From assembly GCA_020851115.1 (NCBI GenBank), contig JADZDJ010000038.1, positions 1 to 53,298 on the forward strand: a DNA stretch of 53,298 bases, given 5' to 3'. How positions within the stretch are numbered: the first letter of the stretch is position 1; each line of letters begins with the position of its first letter. Of the stretch, positions 25,528-35,336 are shown piece after piece. The position numbers were made by a program, and so were the translations under genes. This DNA is from Pirellulales bacterium. Lineage in GTDB: Bacteria > Planctomycetota > Planctomycetia > Pirellulales > JADZDJ01. Below the pieces are notes generated by a model. The model had not been told where the DNA came from, did no database searches, and saw only the letters and a program-made list of their open reading frames with translations.

Positions 25528-26139
25528 ATGACCTATCGATTGCCGTGGAGTTTAATCGTTCTGTTTGCGGCCTTGGCCGGCTGTTCGAATTCGCCGCCTT
25601 CCCTGACGCCCCCGACGATCAGCGGCAATGCGGGAACGGCTGCCGTCGGGGAGTACGACACGAACAAGAATGGGCAATTGGACGAAAGTGAATTGCGACG
25701 GTCGGCTGCACTGAAATCGGCGATCGAACGAATTGACCAAAACGGCGACCGTCAACTATCGGCCGCTGAGATCGATCATCGCATCGAGCAATGGGCCAAG
25801 TCGGGCGTAGCTCTGACAACCGTCGATGCCATGGTGAGGTTGGACGGTCGCCCGCTTTCCGGTGGCGAAATCAAGCTTGTTCCAGAAGCTTTCTTGGGTG
25901 ATGCGATTGAGCATGCACGAGGCATCGTCGATGAACGGGGCATGGCACGAATCGTGATTTCCAACGAACCGGATACCGCCGGCGTGCGCGTCGGCCTGTA
26001 TCGCATCGAAATTTCCAAAGTCGAAAACGGCAAGGAATTCGTTCCCTCGCGGTACAACAAGCAGTCAGAACTAGGTGTGGAGATTGCGGCGGATGTGCAG
26101 GCAACACGAAACTTGGATTTGAACTTGAAGAGTCGATGA
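25528..26139 (+). CDS. Lipoprotein with EF-hand pair and carboxypeptidase-regulatory-like domain
   Basis: A 203-residue lipoprotein. The signal peptide ends in the lipobox LAGC (Cys19). Residues about 43-90 hold two EF-hand-type loops (DTNKNGQLDESE and DQNGDRQLSAAE). The rest (about 100-203) is the transthyretin-like beta domain found in many small planctomycete lipoproteins (VRLDGRPLSGGEIKLVPEA, then RVGLYRIEISKV, then FVPSRYNKQSELGVE). It is tightly linked to the preceding DUF1559 gene, a pairing repeated elsewhere in the window. The EF-hand insertion distinguishes it from the other small lipoproteins here. Presumed anchored in the envelope, possibly calcium-responsive. Confidence 0.85.
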   Translation: MTYRLPWSLIVLFAALAGCSNSPPSLTPPTISGNAGTAAVGEYDTNKNGQLDESELRRSAALKSAIERIDQNGDRQLSAAEIDHRIEQWAKSGVALTTVDAMVRLDGRPLSGGEIKLVPEAFLGDAIEHARGIVDERGMARIVISNEPDTAGVRVGLYRIEISKVENGKEFVPSRYNKQSELGVEIAADVQATRNLDLNLKSR

Positions 26140-26178
26140 TCGCTGGGGCGATCGTTTCATTCACCCCGTCAGGAACAG

Positions 26179-28098
26179 ATGCAGATTATACGTATGTGCT
26201 GGCCCGTTCTTAGGAGCCATCGATCAATCGTCGCCTTGCAAGCAGTTTCTCGTTGTTGTGCTTGTGTCGTTGGATTCGTCTCCACCGGCCTGGCGGCGGT
26301 TGCCGTGGCTCAACCGTTTCCCACCAATAACGACCCCACCAACGAGATTCGTTTTAACACCCCAGCCGAAGCCGACGCCAAGCGCGATCAGTTGATCGAT
26401 TTCATTTGGAACAATGGATTACCCAGTACGTTGCCGTCAGCCCAATTTAACGTCTCACTTCCTCGGCAGGCAGTTGATATTGACCCCTTGAATGTCGAGC
26501 GAGTCGACCGTTTAGATAGCGATGTGTCGGGTTGGGATTTTCACATGTCGTCGTATTTGATTCATCCCAGGAACCAGTCTTCCAACACCAACCGTGTGGT
26601 GCTCGTGCAGCAGGGCCATTCCGGAATCTTGGAGCTTGGTGTCGGCGCGACCGCAAATTATTTACTGCAAAATGGCTTTACGATCGCGGTCATGGAAATG
26701 CCGCTTCTCGGCTGGAATACCGATCGCACCGCTGCTATTCCCGGTCGCGGCAATTTTGGCTTCAGCGACCATAACCGCATGATCACCGACCCAGCCGTCA
26801 ACAACGATGGCCAAGGCTTCCGACTGTTCTTGGAGCCTGTCGTTCAGACGATTAATTTCGTCACCGCCAGCAATCCAAATTTGCAGGAGATCGGAATGAT
26901 CGGATTGTCGGGGGGCGGGTGGTATACGCAGATGATGGCGGCGATCGATCCGCGGATCAAATTGAGCGTTCCAGTTGCTGGATCAGCGCCGCTTTACCAA
27001 CGCAACGTGGATCCTGGTTCCGTTGGCGACACCGAGCAGTATTTTGTGCCGCTATACGATGAAAACATCGCCTCCGATGGATCCGGCGGCGGCGTGGCAA
27101 CCTGGCTCGAAATTTACGCCTTGGGCGGCTATGGCAGCGGACGGCATCAAGTGCAGGTGACGAACCAGTTCGATAGCTGCTGCTTTTCTGGAACGTTCGC
27201 AGATTCGTACAAGAGCGTGCTGGTCAATAAAGTAGACTCGCTGGGCGCAGGCAAGTTTGAATATTACCGAGATTCGACCCACCACTCGCATCAGATTTCG
27301 CCGAATGTGATAAACCAGGTAATCGGCCCCCTGTTCGGCATCGTCAACCCACTTCCCTTGCCGAGTGGCCTGCCGATTCAAGACAGTTTCGACAATCAAA
27401 CCAACGCGTTTCCTAGTGGATGGAAACTGGATGCTCTCAACGGGCCGGGCGCGACCGCGATCGAGAATGAAGGGCGACTAAGCCTCTTCAGCACCGGATC
27501 TGCTGCGATTGCCCACGAATCGCTGGTGAACGCCGCCGAGATTTTAGAAATCGCGATCACCTTACAAATTGCGGAAATCAGCCCAGACAGTATGAGCGGC
27601 GTGCTCTTGTCTGCGAACGATGAGCGGACACAGTTGGTTGGCTTATCGTTTGATGCACCAACCAAGCAACTCATTCTCGATGCGGATAGTGGCGGAGGCT
27701 TTAGCGCAGCGACAGATCGACTTGTACTGGGCACGTTACCGAACTATAGCGGGGGCGCTGCGACAATGGAAATTCTGTTGAGCCAGCTTGGGTTTTCGGT
27801 GTCGTTCGATGCCGGCGCCGCAGGCAATTATGAATCGGCAATGCGTCCATGGAGCGATTTTCCCGGCGGCTTTTCGCTGGCGGCGCTGGGGAACCATGCG
27901 CGTCTACTTCTGCAATGTCTGGAAGCAGATGCAGGCACGGCAGCGCATTTTCGCATCGATTCGATCTCGGTCGAAGTACAAACAGCCGCAATGACGGTTG
28001 CCGAGCCATGTTCAATATCCTTGATGCTAATAGCGCTGGTAGCGCCAGGAGTTTTACGATTGCGAGCGGCACATCCATCTCGTCCACCAGGTGAATAG
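26179..28098 (+). CDS. Secreted alpha/beta hydrolase with PEP-CTERM tail
   Basis: A 639-residue exported protein. A long N-terminal signal region ends near AVAQPFPTNN. The hydrolase part (about 50-390) has an oxyanion-type segment (VVLVQQGHSGI), the nucleophile elbow GLSGGGW with Ser244, and a late His-rich motif (DSTHHSHQISP) likely to hold the catalytic His. It resembles acetylxylan-esterase/dienelactone-type hydrolases. Residues about 400-610 are a beta-sandwich of LamG or carbohydrate-binding type (DSFDNQTNAFPSGWKLD). The end, AEPCSISLMLIALVAPGVL then RLRAAHPSR, is a degenerate PEP-CTERM signal (EP followed by a hydrophobic run and a basic tail). It is the paralogue of the next gene. Confidence 0.83.
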   Translation: MQIIRMCWPVLRSHRSIVALQAVSRCCACVVGFVSTGLAAVAVAQPFPTNNDPTNEIRFNTPAEADAKRDQLIDFIWNNGLPSTLPSAQFNVSLPRQAVDIDPLNVERVDRLDSDVSGWDFHMSSYLIHPRNQSSNTNRVVLVQQGHSGILELGVGATANYLLQNGFTIAVMEMPLLGWNTDRTAAIPGRGNFGFSDHNRMITDPAVNNDGQGFRLFLEPVVQTINFVTASNPNLQEIGMIGLSGGGWYTQMMAAIDPRIKLSVPVAGSAPLYQRNVDPGSVGDTEQYFVPLYDENIASDGSGGGVATWLEIYALGGYGSGRHQVQVTNQFDSCCFSGTFADSYKSVLVNKVDSLGAGKFEYYRDSTHHSHQISPNVINQVIGPLFGIVNPLPLPSGLPIQDSFDNQTNAFPSGWKLDALNGPGATAIENEGRLSLFSTGSAAIAHESLVNAAEILEIAITLQIAEISPDSMSGVLLSANDERTQLVGLSFDAPTKQLILDADSGGGFSAATDRLVLGTLPNYSGGAATMEILLSQLGFSVSFDAGAAGNYESAMRPWSDFPGGFSLAALGNHARLLLQCLEADAGTAAHFRIDSISVEVQTAAMTVAEPCSISLMLIALVAPGVLRLRAAHPSRPPGE

Positions 28099-28194
28099 GC
28101 GTTGGGCCTGCGGCAACTGCCAATGGTTGATATTACGCAAGCATACGTTGACGATCTTTCACAAACACAACCTTACAAACGAACACATTCAACG

Positions 28195-30009
28195 ATGAAT
28201 AAAACCTCGATGAACGCCCAATCGATTCTTGCTCGACGACATTTTGGCAGCCTGATAGTTGCGATCGCCATGCTGCTGCTACCTGCCATCTCGAGGGCGG
28301 CAACGCTGCCGACGAATAACGATCCGGCCAATCAGATACGATTCACCACCGCTGCCGACGCCGATGCACGACGAGAACGTCTCATCAAGTACATTTGGAG
28401 CGATGGTTTGCCGGCGACGCTGCCCGAGGTGTCGGTCAATGTCGCGATTCCTAGTCAAGCAGTCGACATCAATCCGTTGAATGTCGCCAGAGTGGATCGG
28501 TTGGAGTCAAACGTATCGGGATGGGACTTCCACATGCAGAGCTACCTGATTCACCCCGCGAATCCGTTGCGCGCCAAGCGAGTGGTGCTCGTCCAGCAAG
28601 GCCATAGCGGAATCCTTATCGCTGGGGTCGGCGCAACAGCGAACCATCTATTGCAGAACGGCTTCACCGTGATCGTACTGGAATTGCCGCTGTATGGCTG
28701 GAATACGGATCGGACGGCAATTATTCCAGGACGGGGTACTCTCGTCTACCAAAATTGTAGCGATATTATTTTGAACACCGCGGAAAATTGTGATGGTAAG
28801 GGTTTTCGTTTGTTCTTGGAACCTGTCGTGCAGGCGATTAACTATGTAAGTCAAAAGCTGCCCGGCATTGAGGATATATCGATGATCGGCTTGTCCGGCG
28901 GTGGCTGGTATACGCAGATGATGTCAGCGATCGATCCTCGCATTAAACTCAGCGTTCCGGTTGCCGGCTCTTCGCCGCTCTATCATCGCAATCGCGATTC
29001 TCGATCGGTCGGCTGCCCAGAACAGTACTACGCACCACTGTTCGATGAAAATATCGCCGCCGACGGCACGGGAGGCGGAATCGCTACGTGGCTTGAAATC
29101 TATAGCCTAGGGGCCTATGGGCCGGGTCGTAAGCAAATCCAAGTGTCCAATGAATTTGATGCTTGCTGCTTTTCCGGCAATTTTGCCGATTCGTACAAGG
29201 AGATTGTCTCCGACAAAGTCAAGTCGCTCGGCAGTGGCGAGTGGGCCTACGTTCGCGATTCTTCGCACAATGCGCACCAGATATCGCCGCATACCATCAA
29301 AGAAGTGATCGATCCGCTATTTGGTATCTCAAGCCCGCTGCCCGCGCCATCTGGCCTCCCGCTGCACGACGACTTCAACAACCAATCCAACGAGTTCCCC
29401 TACGGGTGGACATTGGACAAAAATAGCGCCCAAGGCGGCAGTGCACTGGAAAATGATGGAGGGTTGACGCTTTCAGGATCCTCAATCGCGATTTTTCGCA
29501 ATCGGCCTTTCAATCCTCAACGCGCTCGCCCCATCGTGGTCGAGGGCGTTCTTGCCGATTCATCCGCCGATTGTATTTGTGGCTTTACCATCGCGGGCAA
29601 TGCAAGTGCAAAGTCGCCACAACTTGGAATCAGCATCGCTGCGACAACCGGAGAAATTGCCTTGACGGTCGACTCGGGGGAAGGGTTGGATGTGGCCCGC
29701 GAACGCACGGTGATTGGTACGATCTCGGATTATCGAGGCGGTCCCATCACATTAACCATGAGTGTCGATTCGGACGGTTACTTGGTAAAGTGCTTCAAGT
29801 CGGGGGCTGTCGTCTTTGAATCAGCGACAACTCCATGGTCGACCATGCCTAAGGCATTTGATCCAAAGTCGCTTGGCGATTCGACAAGCTTATTTTTAAC
29901 GTGCAGCAGCAAGGACAAGGTAAAGCCCGCAGTTGCGCGTTTCGACTCTATATCCATCAACAACGCTGGAGAAACTCGCAAGGATGAGCCTTCCGGGATT
30001 GAGAAGTAG
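28195..30009 (+). CDS. Secreted alpha/beta hydrolase, paralogue without PEP-CTERM tail
   Basis: A 604-residue tandem paralogue of the preceding hydrolase. It keeps the signal peptide (LIVAIAMLLLPAISRAATLP), the GHSGI segment, the nucleophile elbow GLSGGGW (Ser234) and the late His motif (DSSHNAHQISP). The C-terminal beta-sandwich is present (DDFNNQSNEFPYGWTLD), but the protein ends in a charged tail (NAGETRKDEPSGIEK) with no membrane segment. It is therefore expected to be released rather than sorted by an exosortase. The start at 28195 gives a normal signal peptide; an earlier in-frame ATG would add 31 polar residues. Confidence 0.83.
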   Translation: MNKTSMNAQSILARRHFGSLIVAIAMLLLPAISRAATLPTNNDPANQIRFTTAADADARRERLIKYIWSDGLPATLPEVSVNVAIPSQAVDINPLNVARVDRLESNVSGWDFHMQSYLIHPANPLRAKRVVLVQQGHSGILIAGVGATANHLLQNGFTVIVLELPLYGWNTDRTAIIPGRGTLVYQNCSDIILNTAENCDGKGFRLFLEPVVQAINYVSQKLPGIEDISMIGLSGGGWYTQMMSAIDPRIKLSVPVAGSSPLYHRNRDSRSVGCPEQYYAPLFDENIAADGTGGGIATWLEIYSLGAYGPGRKQIQVSNEFDACCFSGNFADSYKEIVSDKVKSLGSGEWAYVRDSSHNAHQISPHTIKEVIDPLFGISSPLPAPSGLPLHDDFNNQSNEFPYGWTLDKNSAQGGSALENDGGLTLSGSSIAIFRNRPFNPQRARPIVVEGVLADSSADCICGFTIAGNASAKSPQLGISIAATTGEIALTVDSGEGLDVARERTVIGTISDYRGGPITLTMSVDSDGYLVKCFKSGAVVFESATTPWSTMPKAFDPKSLGDSTSLFLTCSSKDKVKPAVARFDSISINNAGETRKDEPSGIEK

Positions 30010-30459
30010 GCTCAGATTGCTTCATTGGCCGCCGTTCGATCAGATGGCTGTGCATGGGTTCAGCGGAAAGTTGAGTTTTGAGGCGTCGAACTTAGCGAGT
30101 GTCTTTGGATGAAGTGGAGTAAAGACAGTGTTGGGATGCATTTTGCGCTTGACGCCAAAAGCAAGGATGAAACGGAAGTTCGTGGCGGTAAGAGGCCGCC
30201 CTGTTCCGCCACAACAGATACGCCTTGTATTGACGGACTTGCTTCTTGACCCGGCGCGGCGCTCAGATTGTTCGCCAGCAGAGCCTTATCCTCCAGCGAG
30301 GCAGATGTATCCATAGTACGCGGCAACCGCCTGTCGGCACTGTTGCCGTCATACTTGCGCTGCGGCCAGCTTGCGACCGCGCTCGGCGAAGATCTCTAGC
30401 TCCCGTCACAGGAGTTTACCCGAACTGTCCAACCCCACTTCACCGATCAAACAGCATCC
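30010..30459. other. Intergenic region, about 450 bases
   Basis: It lies between the convergent hydrolase and haem-protein genes. Several short frames run through it on both strands, including one reading TPLHPKTLAKFDASKLNFPL on the minus strand. None has a start, ribosome binding site and recognisable product together. It may be decayed coding DNA. Confidence 0.45.
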
Positions 30460-31320
30460 TCACTTCTTCCTGTCCTGTGAATGGTTTCGGCGAAACGATT
30501 GATGGCAAGTATCGCAACTGTTGGCCAATCGCAACATTGCCGATGTCGTCTTGGCGTGATCGCCTGCATGGACGGCAGCGTTGACCTGCCCGGCGGCATC
30601 GCGCATTTCCGCACAGCACTGATACCACTTCTCCAAATCGGCGGGATCCTTGACTTCGTGCGTATCCGAAATGGATGCTTGGGCAATTGCTGCCAAGACT
30701 GCGGCATGACCGGCGGCTTCGTGCTTCGATTTTTCCAGCCGTGCAGGTGTACTCACTCCGCGCTTCAAACCGGCATTGATCGTCGGAACTTGTTTCATCA
30801 GTTGACTCAAGTCGGCAACCTTTTCCCATGCCGCGAGATGTTTCTCCGCGGGCGATCCCTCGCCAGAGAGCGCTTTCTTCAATTCATCAAAGGCCGCGAC
30901 GGCCGATTCGAAATCACCAGCTTTGGCGAGTAACTGCGCCGAATGGACAAATTCGCCGGCATGGGCTTTCAGCCGGTTTTCATCGTCGTGCAAGGCCAGC
31001 GCCAGCCCGAGAACCGCGAGCGTGTTCGCGTCTTTTCTCAGACGGCTCTTTGCAGCGCCGTCGAATTCCTCTTGGCTCGCCAAAGCCTGACTGTCCCTCT
31101 TGATATAATAATCGACTTGAGCAAGCAAATCGTTTGCTGGAGCATATTTGGACGGCGGCGGCGGATTGGGCGGAGCTTTGACGGCACCTTCTTTGCGATC
31201 TTCGGCAGTCAACGAACGCGCCATTAGCAGTGCCGTGAAGAACAAAACGGGCATCGCATACAGAATCGCAAAGCGAATGACGAATGACTTACCCAGCTCC
31301 TCGAATCTATCCTTTGTCAT
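30460..31320 (-). CDS. Membrane-anchored c-type cytochrome, cytochrome c'-like
   Basis: A 286-residue protein with an N-terminal membrane anchor ([22 protein letters not shown]) and a helical periplasmic part. It has a single haem-binding motif C269-DT-C272-H273 only 14 residues from the C-terminus, the position seen in cytochrome c'-type four-helix proteins ([12 protein letters not shown]). The start at 31320 is chosen over an upstream TTG; a GGGG-rich stretch lies about 10 bases before it. The Pro-rich linker after the anchor ([10 protein letters not shown]) looks flexible. Probably a redox or gas-binding protein; no partner is visible. Confidence 0.8.
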   Translation of the reverse strand: MTKDRFEELGKSFVIRFAILYAMPVLFFTALLMARSLTAEDRKEGAVKAPPNPPPPSKYAPANDLLAQVDYYIKRDSQALASQEEFDGAAKSRLRKDANTLAVLGLALALHDDENRLKAHAGEFVHSAQLLAKAGDFESAVAAFDELKKALSGEGSPAEKHLAAWEKVADLSQLMKQVPTINAGLKRGVSTPARLEKSKHEAAGHAAVLAAIAQASISDTHEVKDPADLEKWYQCCAEMRDAAGQVNAAVHAGDHAKTTSAMLRLANSCDTCHQSFRRNHSQDRKK

Positions 31321-31515
31321 CCTGATTTTCCCCTTTCCAAGCGAGACTCTTTTTTCGAGCGGAGTCGGCCGCAATCGAATCAAGCGGTCGTGTCCGTAAT
31401 CTTCGCCGTCAGCACCCGGCTGTCAAGGAATTGTCGCCGGGAATGTCTCCCCTTTCGCCGCGACGCGCAGCGACGTAAAATCGCCACTCGTATCAATTGC
31501 GATCGAGTAAACTCA

Positions 31516-32580
31516 ATGGCCAAAGCCACTTACAAAGATTCCGGCGTCGATCTTGCGGTGTATCGCCAGAGCATGGCCCGCCTGCCGCGACTACTCCATC
31601 GAACCTATTCGCCTCGGGTCATGCCGCTCGATGGGGGATTTGCCGGCCTGTTTCAACTCGACTTCCCCAACCACCTATTCGCGCGGCACTACGAACAGCC
31701 AGTGCTCGTAAGCTGCACCGACGGGGTCGGCACGAAACTAAAGGTCGCACAATTGGTCGGCCGGCACAACACGGTTGGCATCGATCTTGTGGCCATGAGT
31801 GTGAACGATGCCTTATGTTGCGGTGCCGAGCCGCTGTTTTTCCTCGACTATGTCGCCATGTCGCACGATGACCCAGCGCTGCTTGAGCAAATCGTCGAAG
31901 GCGTCAGCAACGGCTGTGTCGAAGCTGACTGTGCCCTTCTCGGCGGGGAGACTGCGATCATGCCCGATCTGTATGCTCGCGGCGACTATGATCTGGCCGG
32001 CTTCTGCGTCGGCGTTGTGGAGCGAAAACGCCTGATTGACGGCCGGTCGATTGTCCCCGGCGATGTCATCATCGGCGTCGCCTCCAGCGGCCTGCACTCG
32101 AACGGTTTTAGCCTCGTGCGGAAAATCGTCTTCGATATCGCCAAACTGAATGCCGAAGATCGTATCGCAGAACTCGGCGGCACCATCGGCGATGCGCTGC
32201 TCGCGCCGACACGCCTCTATGCCAAAGCCGTACGCAGCGTCCTCAGCCACTACCGAGTGAAGGATATTGTTCACGGCATCGCCCATATCACCGGCGGCGG
32301 TCTTCTGGAAAACTTCGGCCGCATCGTGCCTGCCGGCTGCCGCGCGATCTTTCGGCGCGGCAGTTGGCCGATTCCGCCAATCTTCCCGTGGCTACAAAAA
32401 CTCGGTGAAGTCGATCAGCATGAAATGGACGAAGTCTTCAATATGGGCCTCGGCCTGGCGCTTGCCGTCAGCCCTTACTACGCCGACAGCATCCGAGGGC
32501 AGCTTGCTGAAATCGGGTTTGAAAGCTGGTTGGTCGGGGAGATTGCGGCAGGAGAGCAAGGCGCAACTTGGGCGAAATAA
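31516..32580 (+). CDS. purM: Phosphoribosylformylglycinamidine cyclo-ligase
   Basis: A 354-residue AIR synthetase, the fifth step of purine biosynthesis (FGAM + ATP to AIR). Conserved blocks: TYKDSGVD at the start, [70 protein letters not shown] and [16 protein letters not shown]. The start at 31516 ([10 protein letters not shown]) matches the family. It is a stand-alone gene, convergent with the DsbD-like gene 16 bases away. Confidence 0.97.
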   Translation: MAKATYKDSGVDLAVYRQSMARLPRLLHRTYSPRVMPLDGGFAGLFQLDFPNHLFARHYEQPVLVSCTDGVGTKLKVAQLVGRHNTVGIDLVAMSVNDALCCGAEPLFFLDYVAMSHDDPALLEQIVEGVSNGCVEADCALLGGETAIMPDLYARGDYDLAGFCVGVVERKRLIDGRSIVPGDVIIGVASSGLHSNGFSLVRKIVFDIAKLNAEDRIAELGGTIGDALLAPTRLYAKAVRSVLSHYRVKDIVHGIAHITGGGLLENFGRIVPAGCRAIFRRGSWPIPPIFPWLQKLGEVDQHEMDEVFNMGLGLALAVSPYYADSIRGQLAEIGFESWLVGEIAAGEQGATWAK

Positions 32581-32596
32581 TCGGCGCGATCGTAGG

Positions 32597-35200
32597 CTAG
32601 CGCGCTGATGCCGTTCTCGTTTCCGTCATATTTCTTGAAGGCCCGGCCTTTTCCAATGCATCGATCAAGATTTGCTGCGTATACCCGCCACGAAATACGA
32701 TTGGATCGTTAGGGTTTGAGGCCGGAAAAATCGCCAGCACCGGCACCGCCCCAGCCTTCAGCAGCGTGAGCATGTCGGTCAACTCTTGAGGCAAATCGGT
32801 ATAGTCAGCGACAAGCGGTACAACGTTGTTTCGCATCACAACGGCCTTCACGTCCGCGGTATTCAGGACCACCGATTCCAATACCTTGCAATTAGCGCAC
32901 CAATCGGCGGTAAAATCGACCATCACTGTTTTTCCCTCGCGCGTCAATTCGACAAGAAGTTCTCGCGAGAAAGGACGCCAAGGGAGTTTGGAGCCGTCCA
33001 CATCGGCCGCCGACTTTATGGCGACATCGGCCACTCTGAGCCTTGCCGTTTCCTGATATCGTCTACCGAATTCGATATCAATCGTTTGAGTAAATCGCTC
33101 CTCGGAGGATGGCAAAAACCAATTGAATGAAGCTACCCCAGCCAGGATCGCAATAGCAATCGACCACCCCCAGGCACTCAATCGCTTTGCCGTTGAAACC
33201 GTTAGGGGCACACGTCCGATCCACCAGCAAGCCGCCCACAAGCCGACTAGGAATGCAACCGTCGGCGTCACGTAATAGAACTTCAACCAAGTAAGCACCC
33301 AAATCATCGCGCCGAGCAGGAAAAATCCGCAAATCTGTTTGAACGTGTCCATCCAAGCTCCCGGCCTGGGAAGGAATCGCAGCAAACCAGGATTCGCACC
33401 GAGCATCAAATACGGTGTAGACATCCCCAATCCGATCAAAAAAAACGTGCCGTAAACGGCCCACACTGGCGTGGCGCGATCGAGTGCAAATCCAAACGGT
33501 GCCGCGACTAACGGACCGCTGCAGGAAGCTCCCAGCAGCGTCGTGATGGCACCCTTGGCAATCGCCCCGGAAGCCCCCTCGTGGGAAGTAAGCTCCGCTG
33601 CTTTCCCGGAACCGAGAAATCCGGGAATTGGGATTTCCCAGACTCCAAGTAAACTCAGCGCCATAATAAACATTAACGCTGCGATTCCGATTGCCACCGC
33701 AGGTACTCCGTTTTGACTCCCATACTTGAAGTCCATCCCAATCCAGGATCGCAGCAACACCGCGACGGTTGCAACGGCAAGGAAGACGATCAAGACACCC
33801 AGCGTGTACCAACCGTTTAGCGCCAGCAGCCGCGCTCGATTGTGATGGCTTTGCTCGACAAACGACAAAATTTTTAGCCCGATAACTGGAAAGACGCAAG
33901 GCATCAGATTGAGCAACATGCCGCCGAAAAATGCACCGAAGACGATTGCACCAAATGACGCGTCGGACTTGACATTTTTCGCAATCGCCGATTCGTCAAA
34001 ACCGTCCGGAGGCGCAGCTTGAGTGTTTCTTGGAATTGCTGGAGGAATACTGGGATGCCCTTGCATTGGCGGAGACGACTGTTTTTCAGCCAGTGCGGCG
34101 GCTTCGCCATACTTTGCGTCCGAGAAGCTGAGCGCTTCGGCCTTGGTTGACCCGACCTCGCTTGCAATTTTCAAGGTTGTTGAAAACTTTGCCGCGCGAG
34201 GCGGGAGGCACATGGCATTATCTCCCCCTTTACAGGTTTCATATCCGACAAAACCATGGATTTCGCGATTTCCAATGGACGCATCGGAAGCCACAGCCAC
34301 CGGCACTTCCCAACTGACGGGTTGCTCGTGATATTTCAGCGACGCGCCAAGAGCTGTACTTGATGGATCGACGACCGGCGGTGCTGACACCCGCGGAGTG
34401 CCAAACGACACGCCGGGCACCTTGGTAAACACGATCAATGTTGGCTTGGAACCTTGGCTAGATGCCTGTTTGGCGTATTCATAGAGGTGCCACTGCTCGT
34501 CGGGCACTGCCGTGATCGTAATTGTGGTGGCGTCGCCGGGGCGAACGGCGTTAGCTGCCAACATGCCGCCAAGCGCAACGCGAGCCGACTGATGTCTGTA
34601 AGTCGCTGCTGCGGCAGGAATCGTTTCCACTTGCTGACGAGTCGCATCGAGGGGAATCGACTTCAATTTCGCGACGAATTTATAATTCGCTGGAGGAAGG
34701 CACGATTTGGCGCAGACTTGGGCATATAGTGACCCGGTGATCTCCAATTTCGATAGCTCGACTCCGGCGTCGCTCTCGATCGGTGCGGTCCAAGACACCT
34801 TGCCCTCGTGCTCTTCCACCTTCACATTCGGCCAGATATCCTGGTACACGTGAACGGTGGGAGCTTCCGACGCCTTGAACTCGCCCAACAATTTAATGCC
34901 TTCGGTCTTCACCAACGTGATGCGCGACGGAACCGGCCCCCCCTTTGCTTGCGTGATCGAATAGGTGTGCCAGCCGACTGCGATGTCCGCCGTCACAGAT
35001 AACATCGCCGGCCGCCCGGCCGCTGGCGCAGTCATGTATGCCGACACTTTCAACACGTCGTCCGGGTTGAGGCTCTCAGGTGACTCGATTGCCAAATTGG
35101 AGAAATCGACTTGCCCGTAGGCAGTGTTCATGCCTGTAAGGCAAATCGCCAGCGCAGTTGCTGGTGCAAGCAGCGCTGCATAATGGGTTTTACGAAGCAT
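32597..35200 (-). CDS. dsbD: DsbD-like thiol:disulfide interchange protein
   Basis: An 867-residue inner-membrane protein that carries electrons from cytoplasmic thioredoxin to periplasmic thiols. The signal peptide (MLRKTHYAALLAPATALAI) is followed by two DsbD-alpha-type beta domains (about 30-370). The CcdA-like membrane core starts at about 415 (GAFFGGMLLNLMPCVFPVIG, with LGASCSGPLVAAPF further on, the two redox-active Cys). A thioredoxin domain with W767-C768-A-N-C771 lies near the C-terminus. It is longer than the approximately 570 residues of the E. coli protein because the alpha region is doubled, as in many Bacteroidota/Planctomycetota homologues. Confidence 0.9.
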   Translation of the reverse strand: MLRKTHYAALLAPATALAICLTGMNTAYGQVDFSNLAIESPESLNPDDVLKVSAYMTAPAAGRPAMLSVTADIAVGWHTYSITQAKGGPVPSRITLVKTEGIKLLGEFKASEAPTVHVYQDIWPNVKVEEHEGKVSWTAPIESDAGVELSKLEITGSLYAQVCAKSCLPPANYKFVAKLKSIPLDATRQQVETIPAAAATYRHQSARVALGGMLAANAVRPGDATTITITAVPDEQWHLYEYAKQASSQGSKPTLIVFTKVPGVSFGTPRVSAPPVVDPSSTALGASLKYHEQPVSWEVPVAVASDASIGNREIHGFVGYETCKGGDNAMCLPPRAAKFSTTLKIASEVGSTKAEALSFSDAKYGEAAALAEKQSSPPMQGHPSIPPAIPRNTQAAPPDGFDESAIAKNVKSDASFGAIVFGAFFGGMLLNLMPCVFPVIGLKILSFVEQSHHNRARLLALNGWYTLGVLIVFLAVATVAVLLRSWIGMDFKYGSQNGVPAVAIGIAALMFIMALSLLGVWEIPIPGFLGSGKAAELTSHEGASGAIAKGAITTLLGASCSGPLVAAPFGFALDRATPVWAVYGTFFLIGLGMSTPYLMLGANPGLLRFLPRPGAWMDTFKQICGFFLLGAMIWVLTWLKFYYVTPTVAFLVGLWAACWWIGRVPLTVSTAKRLSAWGWSIAIAILAGVASFNWFLPSSEERFTQTIDIEFGRRYQETARLRVADVAIKSAADVDGSKLPWRPFSRELLVELTREGKTVMVDFTADWCANCKVLESVVLNTADVKAVVMRNNVVPLVADYTDLPQELTDMLTLLKAGAVPVLAIFPASNPNDPIVFRGGYTQQILIDALEKAGPSRNMTETRTASAR

Positions 35201-35336
35201 AATCGGCGAGATAATTTTGCAGATAGTTCGTCCGAAGATTCCTTGGAATCGAACTGAATTCGGCCAATTCTAGTCTCTTATCCAAGGGAATCCTACAGGG
35301 GAATTGTAGCGATCGCCGCTAGCAAAATGGCCGTGT

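Noticed and set aside
30060..30326. Minus-strand 88-residue protein between the hydrolase and cytochrome genes
   Set aside because: Low-complexity Ser/Leu sequence, no recognisable family or ribosome binding site, and equally good open frames on the other strand.
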